64,000 nucleotides of DNA from Agelaius tricolor (Eukaryota; Chordata; Aves; Passeriformes; Icteridae), in the NCBI GenBank assembly GCA_023055355.1, contig JALJCS010000038.1, positions 4,216,001-4,280,000 on the forward strand, given 5' to 3'. The notes below the pieces were generated by a model that was not told where the DNA came from, made no database searches, and was given only the letters and a program-made list of their open reading frames with translations. Of this stretch, positions 55,601 to 64,000 are shown piece after piece; the stretch's first letter is position 1, and each line of letters opens with the position of its first letter. A program made the translations under genes and the position numbers.

Positions 55601-57540
55601 CTTATCCAGGTACCCCTGGCAGCTCCTGGCTGTAATTTAATTTAGGGCAGTGCCAGGATTTGGACTTTTTTTTAAGAGTTTTTCACAGTTTGTAAGTTTT
55701 AATAACAATTTTTACATCAGCTCTGGAAGTAGCAGCCCTTGGCATTGCATGGAGAATGCAGTAATGATACTTGCACTTAAAAAAATGAGCTGGAGAAGTG
55801 ATGCAGTGCACCCCAGTTCTGCCAAGTTTAATCCCTGCTCGTGGAGTCTGGAATGGTCCAGGAGAGTCAGGATGGGCCCGGGGGCTGACCTGGGTTTGGT
55901 GCAGAGCTGTGCCTCACTCTGCTCTGGGGGAAACAAAGGAGTCATTCCCAGAAAAGGCCATAGAAGAACCTCTCATCCCATCTGAAAAGAAGGCTCCCAT
56001 GAGAGTGATGTGCTTTATATCCATCCCTAGAAGACACTAAAACCTATCTGGCTAAAAGGCAGATAGCAATTGGAAGAAATTAGCTTTATATCCTGGTGCC
56101 AGCTATGGATAAAAAAACCACAAACAAACTTTAAAATGCTTTGAGCTTTTCTTCTTTTTTTTTTCTTTAAGGGAAGTTAAGCAGCAGCAAAAGAATATTT
56201 CCCCAACTTTATTCTGATTATAAATTTTGCATTCTTTGGATATTGCTTTTTAAGAACAGCATTTTGTTGAACATCATTCAGCCTCCAAAGTCAGCTCTTC
56301 CCTATTAAACCGAAGCCATTATACTGGCCAGTGTGGTTAGACAGAAGGACAAATCACAGGAAAATGTAGTTTAGATGCTAAAACACCTATTTGTGTTTGT
56401 CAGGCTCAAAGTCATTCGCCACTGGTACCCCTCTGTAGTTTTGATTTGAAATTCAAAACTTGACTCCTGCAAACGCCTTGGCTCAAATTGTGGTTGAATG
56501 TTAAGTGGTGTCTCTGAAGCGAGACTAATCACACAGAATGATATTGGATGTTTGCAGGAATGGGACCTCACAAAAAGGTTTAGAAAAATCTGCTGCTAAT
56601 AACAATGTTCTGTTTTAAATAAAACCTTCAGAAAAGATGAGTGGCATCTCAGTAAAGACAGGTTTCCTGTGGATTGGGATTACATTCCTAGAGGAAAGTC
56701 TAATGCTTATCCAGGAGAGCAGAAAAGTGAAGCTAATTATAAGCAGAAAGAGAAATTGGCCAGTCAGATGCACTGTCTGGGTGCTGTGAAAGGGGGATGG
56801 AGGCAGAGGGAAATATTCTTTCAGTATAAACACTATTGAAACAGTGCCCCATTTTTCAGGGATGCTCCAGTCAACTCTGCCCCATCACTGCAGCTCAGCT
56901 TTGGGGTCAGTGCAGCAGGTGGAGAAGCAGCAATCAGTAACAGCTGTGCAAAGCCATGTATCATACTGTTAATTGTGCTGGAATATGGGATTGTTCCAAC
57001 TTTATAAAACAAGTGCATTTATGACATCAAAGGCTATTGGAGTTTAAGTGTAAATTTGGAGTAGATGTGGATAATCACAATCCCTTCCACTGCTGACTCC
57101 CTGAGGTTATTAGGAAATTGTGTGTTTCCCAGTGATAGACAGTGTGGTCATAAAGCACAAAGCACTGGCTTCACAGTCAATAAAAAGTGAGAGATAGCTG
57201 GGTTTAATAGCTCTGAAAGGCAAACATGGCTGGAGTGTGCAAAGGCTGCTGGAGGCAAAGCTGTGACCATCCTCATCCTCCTCTGCCCAGCCAAGGAAAC
57301 AGAGTCAGCCAGGCCTGGCTGAGAGCAGAGGAGAAAACATGACCCAAGCGAAGGGGACTATAAATAATACAAATAATAACTGGGAATGGAAAACTTCCTC
57401 TAATAACCCATGGAAAAATACTCTTTACCTGCCCTGACTGGGCACAGTGGCTTTCCTCTCACAAATGCCATTTGTTGAGCGGTGAGCAGGGTGGGTGGTG
57501 CTGGGATCCTGTCAGGAACAGGAGCTGTAAATGTGGAGAA
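52609..57540 (+). other. Intronic sequence, no gene recognised
   Basis: Mixed non-coding sequence, AT-rich at 55380-55450 and 56100-56300. No CR1 copy, island or coding exon recognised. Confidence 0.45.
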
Positions 57541-57562
57541 GGGGTGGGGTGGGGTGGGGTGG
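57541..57562 (+). repeat. GGGGT microsatellite, four copies
   Basis: Seen: (GGGGT)4 followed by GG, preceded by AGAA. Four G-quartets spaced one base apart make a compact G-quadruplex candidate on the + strand. Confidence 0.93.
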
Positions 57563-59989
57563 AGGTCACACACAGTGCCTGGGGACAATGCCAGCACTGC
57601 AGGGGCAGTCACAGCTCTGGCTGTGCCATGCACCTCTGTGTCACCTGCTGCACAGAGGAACAGCTGTCTGCAGGGAAACAACACCTTGTGCACACAAGGA
57701 GTGAGCTACGAGCTCGCTGGAAGGAAGCTGGAGAAACCCGGGCTTGGACTAAATGAGCTGAGATGTCGATGTACAAGTTCTTCTTGGTGGCAGTAAATGC
57801 TCCCTGCAGCAGTGTTTGAACACTGAGTCAGTGGAATGTGGCTCCTTCACTGCCTGGCACTCCCTGGGGACAGGGACAGGGACAGAGCAGTCCCCAACGC
57901 CCGGCTCCTGCAGAGTTTCAGTTTCTTTCTGTATCTCCTGAGCAACACAAGTGTTCAGTCCAGAGACCAGGCAGAGGGAGAGGGCAAGGAATGGCCTGTA
58001 CCAGATCTGTGTCCCAACAGGTTTGTGTGTTTGAGACACCAGCCCAACCCCAGAGCCATCAGTGGGACAGGGGCACAGTGACACTCCCCATGTCACTTTG
58101 GGAAAACACAGTTGGCATTTACTGAGGTGAGTGTGGAGAATCAATGTGCAGCACAACAGTCCCACAGGCTACAAGGTCAAATGTTACCTCATCCCCTGAT
58201 GCCTGGCTCACTTCCCAGTCCTGCACAGACCAACCATCTGGAATTTCAGGTTTGGGACAGGGGGAATTCAACTGGGCAGTTCCCAGCAGACAGAGCTCTC
58301 TGCTGGTCTTTGCTGTCATGTGGAAGCTGTAGCAGAGCTGTGCTGGGTCCTTATGTCAGCTGGAGCTGCCAGTTGCCAGCAGAGCCAGTGCAGGCTTGGT
58401 GGGTTCAGTACTTCCTTGCAGAGTGTCCCAGTAAGGTGTCTGAATGTGCAACAGAGACTGTCCCAGTGCTGGGCTGCAGAGAGAACCTGAATTTTCCCTC
58501 TGCCACTGCCTTGGGTCTGCTCTGCTCTCCACCCAGCGCAGGTGCGAAGGCTCGTTCCAAAGTTCAGGTTCTGCATTCTCGTGCCTTGCCAGAAGATAAA
58601 AGGCTTGGTAAAAGTGTAACTTGACCTTAGCATTTCACAGCAGCCACAGAGATAAGCTGCTGAAGGAAATACAGAGAGCAAAACACGGATGGCTCTGGGG
58701 AAGGGGACCCCACAAGGCAGGAGCTCCGTGTGAGGAGCCCCGAGTGGGACTAGGGGCAGCCTGGCTGCCAGGGGGGCATGGCCCTGCATTGCTGACTGGC
58801 ATCACACCTGGTGGGCACTGTAGTTCTGCTCTGCCACACAAAGGACCCCCGTGCTGCTGCTGCTGCAGGTTTGAGAAGGAGAAGATTGACTGAAGCTGCC
58901 TGTTATTATTTTTGGCTACTCCAGCAATGTGTCAAAAACCTGAGGCTGGGTTGATGCTGGTGCCCTACTTTATAGAAGCCCTGAAAAGCAGATCAAGGAC
59001 AGCGAGCTTGTCTCTCTGCATGGCATCTGCCAGCAAACGGTGAGAAAACTTCAAACTTCTGGTGGGGGGAATGAGGGAGGCAAAAATGAGGCAAAATGTG
59101 CTAAATCCAGAGCGCTGTTTGCAGACTTCAAGGGAAAGGGGGTCTGCATGTCCTCCACTAAGGAGGGAAGGTGGGACAGGCAGAGACTGGGGTGTTGTCC
59201 TGCCAGCGTGGCTGATGAGCTGGTGCCATTGTCCCCGGCACACACTGGGGACCAGTTTGCTGTGGAAGGAAGAAGGGACCCCACTGGCCTTAGGTGACCG
59301 CACTCCTTGTTAGCTAAGCCCAGTAATAATGCTGCTTCATGTTTTCTGGATGCTTTGGCAGTGAGAGGGTCATGGCCACCTCTCTGGCTGAGGAGGAGAG
59401 GCACGTAGGGGAGGCTGTGCAGAGAGTTAGTGTTGGAACTGGGCAGAGAACCTGCGAATTTTGACTGGTTTGTCAGTGCCGTGCACGGTGGCGCTGGCTG
59501 GAGGAATGGTCTGTCTGGGAATCCGGCTTGTGTGTCCCAGGAGGAGGCGAGACTTGTGCCTGCTGCCTCGGGCAGGACCTGCTCCTGTGACCTCCTACCC
59601 TGAGACCTGCTTCCTTCTCCTGTGCTCTGGAGGAACCTCGACTATTCCTGTCACCTGGGGATGTTTATCGCTGTTGGTGTTTGCCCCTCCAAAGCTGACG
59701 AGCGTTTGCAGCCCAGGTGTCGGCTTTCTCCGCTGATCCGGAGCTGCCTTGCATGAGCTGCAGGATTTGTGCTTTGCTGCAGACATGGACAGTAGCCTTT
59801 GAAAAGTGGAAGAGGAAGCAGCCGTCAATAAGAGGCAGAGGACAGTGCCATGTGGTGGTTTTTCATTTACTAGATAGTCCTACTTTGTTCTTGATGAGTA
59901 ATGGAGGCATTTGAATACGCCAGGATGACAGCAGCAGTCTGGCTCTGGGAACGTGTCGGCGTGGGCTGGCTGAGGATGGTGGCAGTCGG
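57563..59989 (+). other. Intronic sequence, no gene recognised
   Basis: Non-coding; GC and CpG content rise towards 59.9 kb. No coding exon recognised. Confidence 0.45.
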
Positions 59990-60196
59990 GACAGTGGGAC
60001 CATGCCGCGCAGCCTTTCCGTCTCCTCTCCGCTGCCTCACATCTCCTTTGCCGCTCACCTGCTACCCCGGGCCCCGCGTTCCGTGAGGCCGCCCGGGCCT
60101 GAGCCCCGTGCCCCCGGCCCCCGCCGAGGAGCCCGGCCCGGAGCGCCCCGGTGAACTCGGCGCCGATGCGGGCGCGCTCCGTGCGGGGTGCGGACC

Positions 60197-60267
60197 ATGG
60201 CTCACGCAGGGGCCGCCGGCTGCTGCTGCAGGCGCTACTCCCTGCTGTGGATCGCGCTGCTGCAAAG
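60197..60267 (+). CDS. DAB2IP: Candidate alternative first coding exon, phase-compatible with DAB2IP
   Basis: Seen: ATG in perfect Kozak context (ACCATGG) opens MAHAGAAGCCCRRY, then SLLWIALLQ, and reaches AAAG|GTCAGT at 60267/60268. It leaves two bases (AG), i.e. phase 2, exactly the phase in which the 9000-9118 exon ends, and both would complete an Arg or Ser codon. It could therefore replace that exon in a transcript spliced to the same downstream exon. The peptide has a Cys-Cys-Cys and basic patch followed by a short hydrophobic segment (possible palmitoylation or membrane anchor). Not recognised from any known isoform; phase agreement has a one-in-three chance of being accidental. Confidence 0.4.
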
Positions 60268-60670
60268 GTCAGTGACTCGGCTCTCCCAAACGGGAAAGGA
60301 ATGCGGTGCGCGGCCGAGGGCAGGGACAGGCGGGCGGCGCCGTCCCTCCCCTCCCGGTGCCGGGCCGGGGGACGCGGCGGGGCCGGCGGCAGCCGCCGCA
60401 CGACTCGGGCTCCCGAAGAGCTGCGCTGCACCCCGGTTTATCACAACAGAATGAGGGCGACGGGCGGGAGAGGCGGCATGAGGCGAAGGGTGAGCGGCTC
60501 GGGGACCGCGGGGCACGGGCGCTGCTGGGCGGCGGCGGCGGCGGCGGGAGCCGAGGGGGTGCTCGGTGCTCCGGGCCGCGGCGGAAAGCGAAACGCACCC
60601 GCTGCCCCCCATGGTGAGCCCGCGCTCCGGGGGCGGCGGGCCCGGGGCGCTCTGCCCAGCTACAGCGCAG

Positions 60671-60675
60671 CCAAT
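60671..60675 (+). promoter_or_regulatory. CCAAT box (NF-Y type)
   Basis: Seen: CAGCCAATGGG at 60669-60679, a full match to the NF-Y consensus RRCCAATSRG, followed by GGGGCGG GC boxes. A start site about 60-100 bases downstream would put the ATG at 60779 in the first exon. Confidence 0.6.
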
Positions 60676-60778
60676 GGGCCGCGGCGGGGCGGAGCGGCGG
60701 CGGGGCCGGCCCGGGGCGGGGGCCGGGGGCGGCGGGGCCGGGGGTCCCCGCCCGCGGTGGCGGCGGCGGGAGCGCGGC

Positions 60779-60845
60779 ATGGCCCAGCCCGAGCGGGGCG
60801 GCGGCGCGGCGGCGGCGGCGGCGCGGCGGGGGCCGGGCCCTGCGG
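60779..60845 (+). CDS. Second candidate first exon in the 60-kb island
   Basis: Seen: ATG with G at -3 and +4 opens MAQPERGGGAAAAAARR then GPGPA and meets a strong donor G|GTGAGT at 60845/60846. It is positioned well downstream of the CCAAT and GC boxes. It ends in phase 1, which does not match the phase 2 junction expected by the next DAB2IP exon. If used for DAB2IP it would be a 5' UTR with a uORF; if coding, it belongs to another gene not identifiable here. Confidence 0.35.
60796..60832 (+). repeat. Interrupted CGG trinucleotide run
   Basis: Seen: GGCGGCGGCGCGGCGGCGGC and continuing CGG/GCG triplets, coding an alanine run in the MAQPERGG frame. A second run, (GGC)n at 60531-60549, lies upstream. 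Length-variable triplet tracts are common in 5' exons. Confidence 0.85.
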
Positions 60846-61290
60846 GTGAGTGCGGGGCTGGCGGCCGTGCCCGGGCTGCGCGGGCAGCGCCAACTCCGCG
60901 CCCGGCCCCGCGCCCCGACCGGCGGCTCCCGCACCGCGCCCGGAGCGGAGCGGCCGCGGCGGGGCCGGGCGGGCCGGGGCCGGGGCGGGCCGGGGGCGGC
61001 GGCAGCGCAGCGGGGCCGGGGCGCGGAGGCCGCCGCGCTGGTGGGACCGGCGCTGACAGCCGCTCCCGGCCCGGCCCGGGGATGTGCGGCCGCGCTCCGT
61101 CCCTCGTTCCCCGCGTTCGCGGTTTGTTTCCATCCTGGGCGGCGTTTCATCATCCGCGCCCGGGCTCGGCAGCCGCGCTCTGGAGATGGGCCTTGCGGCT
61201 CCATTTCCGTCTGCTTGGTCCAGGAGGACACATCCTGCCTCGCCTTTGCCGCCTTGTCCAGATTCCGCCTCCAGACTGACGTTACGCAAA

Positions 61291-64000
61291 ATTTAGGTGA
61301 TAAAAATCAACCCCTTTATCCCCGCCCTGCTCCCCCCGTGGAAGGTGGTGATTGTGGGGTGCAGCTGGGAGCACCCCGGGGTTCTGCCGTGGGTGCTGGC
61401 AGGGAGCAGGGGGCTCCGGCTCGGTCCCTGCGTCCCGGTTTTGCTTCTGCTGCCATGGACGTGCCCCCGGTGGTTGTTGGGGCCCTGCGGTCCCTGCTCG
61501 CTCCAGAGGCTGTGGAAATGACTTGTTCCGGGGCTGTGCTGTGGCTCGGGCTCCAGATTGGAGTGGTGGATCTGTCACTGCTGGTTACATCTGATGTCCC
61601 CAGATCTGGCACTATTTAGGCTGGTTTAGGCTGATGTGGTAAAAGTGTTTTTTAATATAAGCATTGATTTCTGTTGAAAGTGTCGTGTTGATGTCATTCT
61701 GCTTATGGGAAAGAGGCTCCTTGGAAATATTTTTGATGATTGAAATTCAGGTCACCTTTTGCATCCTGCTTCTGATGCTTTTTTCCTCCCGATGCCCTCT
61801 CCTCTTGCACATCACAAATGCCATCGGTGTCCTGTGCTGGGCTTGCAGGCTGCCCCGACAAACTTTGCAGTGGCACGTTGTTAAACAAATATCCATGCTC
61901 AGGTGAATGTCACAGGTTAAAATCATCCTTCAGGTTTGCTCTGGCAAAAACAACGTTTGGAATCTGGTACGAGCTGACAGAGTCCTTCTGAATGTAATTA
62001 ATCCTGCTGCCAGTTGAAACTGAGAACAGTCTGAAAACAAGGGCAGGCATTAATAAGTTTAATTACATGTCCTTTGTGTTGCTCAGGGAAGGTGTTGCAC
62101 TAGTGAGGGCAACCTGTAACGCCAGGTTCCCATCCTGAGTATGCTGAGCAGAGTTTCCCAGGCCGAGATCAGCAGCTGGGGTTCTGGGAACGGCAGGAGA
62201 AAGTTCAGGGCAGCAGAACATGGAGAAGGGTGTGCTGCTGCATGCTGAGACTTCATCCCCACGTCCTCTTCTGCAGGAAAAAATAACATTCTTCATCTTC
62301 TGGAAGCCTGCGAGTTCTCTTGTGTGCTGTTGGTGGTGGATATTCCCATAACAGCGCTTTCATATTTATTTGTTACATTGAAGCAGGATGAGGCGCAGGG
62401 GAGGAAGGGATGTGAACTCCCAGCGGTGGTGGGAGGTCAGTGGGAAGCTGGCCCCGGCGGGGCGGTCGCACAGGCGCTGCTGAGCCCTGGGGAGAGCAGA
62501 GCTGCTGTGCAGGAGAGTGGGAAGCAGAGGAGAGCAGTGGGGCCCTGCAGAGCATAGCCCCGGAGTGAGCCGGCAGCAGAGAGGCTGTGGCACAGGGCAG
62601 GGCATGGCGGGGGATTTACCCCATCTGCGACTGCTAAAATCCTTCTCCCATCTGATGTTGCAAATCAATTTACTGGAGTTGTGCACTTTGTTCTCAGTCA
62701 TAACAAACCCCTAATCCCCGGGCTGGAGACAGATTTAGATTCTGTCTGTGCTGGGTGTGGATCTGTTCTGCTGTGCTTGGGACCCCTGCAGCGGGCGAGT
62801 GCAGGGGAGGGGACCAGGGCTGCCCTAGAGAACCTGCACCCAGCTGGGCACACAAAAGAACTGTCAGCCTCCAAAAGCTGCACTCAGAGAATCTTCCCTG
62901 GCCAGGAGAAGTGCCACAGAGTCAAACATAATTTGGGAGATCAAATCCTTCTGACATGGGGAAGCATGCACTGCCAGCTCTGCAGCTGGTGCCAGTGGGG
63001 CTTCTTCAGCTGAGGGCCTGGACTTCCTTCAGAATTCCCCAATCTGCTCATGTTCTCAGAGCAGAACAGTAGGAGATTTAAGAGAGGTTCTTCATTTTTC
63101 CCCCTCTTTGCTTCAGTGTTTTGTGTCTGCTCCATCCCTGTGCAGCCACCCACCAGGTTCTCTGTTTGTTTCTGTCTCTCAGAAATAATCAGGAACGTTT
63201 TCATCATAAAACCACAGGAGCAGCAGCCGGGTGGTTTCAGGCAGGTGAGGCTCTGAAATGAGGACTGACAGAGTTGCCTCTTTGCAGCACTGTTTGCTGC
63301 CTCCATTGCTCAAAACCCAGCCCTGGAGTTGGGTGAGGAGAGGATGGATTGCTTCTCCATCCTTGTTTTCACGAGTCTTCCCTGCAGTCCACGTGGTCCT
63401 GGTTGGATTTGGTGACACTCAAGTGGCTGTGGAGGGCACAGGCAGAGGGGATACATCCCTTCACATGGTAATGTTTTATGACTTTTATTATTTAGCACAA
63501 CAATCCTCTCTGGTTGCTCTCGGGCAGCAGAGCTCTTTCTTTAATAACCAGAGACTGGTGCTGCTCCGCAGGACTCGCCAGGTCAGTGCCGGTAGCGGTA
63601 ATGTTATTTCTCTTTAGAACTAATGTGGTCTTTTATGAGATTTTTTTCCTCCCCCCTTCATTTCAACTGAACTTTAGGCAAGTAAAAAGGGATTTAAAAA
63701 AGGCCCGTGGCAAAAAGAACTGAATGTGCTGTTTGGAAAGAGGGTTCCTGTTGTGAGATGGCTCTGGGCAGCTGGCCGTTCCCAGCTATTAAAACAAAGG
63801 TGTAGGATTGGAATTGGATCAGCTGACGTAAACCAGGACAGGACCTGGAGTACACAGCGAGTTACTGGAGCAGGAGACAGGACAGCCCCACAGGCAGCAT
63901 CTGCACAGGGGTGGTAGGGGGATGGATGTAAGCAAGGTGCCTCTGTCTCCTGGAGGTGTGTTCACTGTCAGCAGATGGTGTTCAGGTGTGTTTGCCTGTT
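61291..64000 (+). other. Intronic sequence downstream of the island, no gene recognised
   Basis: CpG content decays after 61.3 kb. The 61620-62060 part is AT-rich and repeat-free, a weak regulatory candidate. No coding exon, CR1 copy or array recognised up to the window edge. Confidence 0.45.

Larger units (their letters stand above)
59990..61290 (+). promoter_or_regulatory. DAB2IP: Strong CpG island / candidate alternative DAB2IP promoter 3
   Basis: Seen: 1.3 kb of very GC-rich, CpG-saturated sequence with many GGGGCGG/GGGCGG GC boxes, a CCAAT box (60671), CGG-rich runs (60531-60549, 60796-60832), and two + strand donors (60268 GTCAGT, 60846 GTGAGT). It lies about 51 kb downstream of the DAB2IP exon, inside the presumed intron. 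Inferred: an alternative promoter for shorter DAB2IP transcripts, or the promoter of an unrecognised nested or bidirectional gene. Long ORFs on both strands (to 320 codons) are stop-poor GC artefacts. Confidence 0.75.
9119..64000 (+). other. DAB2IP: Long DAB2IP intron (open at the right edge)
   Basis: From the GTAAGG donor at 9119 to the window end no continuation of the DAB2IP reading frame was found. The expected next exon, coding for the SHLMPRLKESRSHESLL-type segment and then the PH domain, is not visible in any frame. Known: the mammalian gene also has very long 5' introns containing alternative promoters. The two downstream CpG islands and all repeats described below lie within it. Confidence 0.75.

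Noticed and set aside
60166..60267. Overlapping frame MRARSVRGADHGSRRGRR to the same donor
   Set aside because: Its ATG context is weaker than the one at 60197 and it would reach the donor in phase 0, incompatible with the expected phase 2 junction.
60151..61619. ORFs of 181-320 codons on both strands at 60-61.6 kb
   Set aside because: CpG-island composition (few stops) explains them; residues are Ala/Pro/Arg/Gly-rich and no domain is recognisable. Only the short donor-bounded first-exon readings were kept.

Overview
The window reads as vertebrate, most likely bird (probably songbird) nuclear DNA. The evidence is the sparse coding content, CpG depletion outside a few GC-rich islands, about ten short 3'-end fragments of the CR1 LINE family (the usual avian retroposon), and several GC-rich minisatellites. 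There is no bacterial-type gene organisation, and almost every ORF longer than 60 codons is a chance or repeat-derived reading frame.

The one securely recognisable coding element is a 119-bp internal exon on the + strand (9000-9118). It encodes [19 protein letters not shown] through [17 protein letters not shown], the N-terminal region of a SynGAP-family RasGAP. The residues fit DAB2IP (AIP1) better than RASAL2 or SYNGAP1 as I remember them. The next coding exon is not in the window, so 9119-64000 is best read as one very long DAB2IP intron and 1-8430 as upstream intron.

Three GC/CpG-rich islands punctuate this locus, and each has a usable + strand splice donor. (1) 8430-8990 has an ATG at 8621 whose 10-codon reading ends in phase 0, the phase accepted by the 9000 exon, although its donor is weak. 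(2) 37620-38034 looks like a non-coding first exon ending at a perfect GTAAGT donor. (3) 59990-61290 is the strongest island, with a CCAAT box and GC boxes. Its ATG at 60197 sits in an optimal Kozak context and runs to a donor in phase 2, the same phase in which the 9000-9118 exon ends. Together they suggest a ladder of alternative DAB2IP promoters that would give different N-termini. The individual first exons are inferences.

The rest is intron. It holds CR1 fragments, mostly in the sense orientation; three large minisatellites (19.6-20.03, 29.92-30.79 and 36.86-37.36 kb) whose repeat units leave all six frames open; smaller tandem arrays (7.2, 22.4, 52.5 kb); microsatellites; and several AT-rich, motif-dense or CpG-retaining blocks that look like conserved non-coding regulatory elements (about 7.4-7.9, 14.3-14.8, 26.3-26.6, 34.8-35.3, 48.7-48.9 kb). 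Calling those blocks conserved rests on sequence texture only; no alignment was run. I recognised no tRNA, rRNA, CRISPR or intact mobile element.
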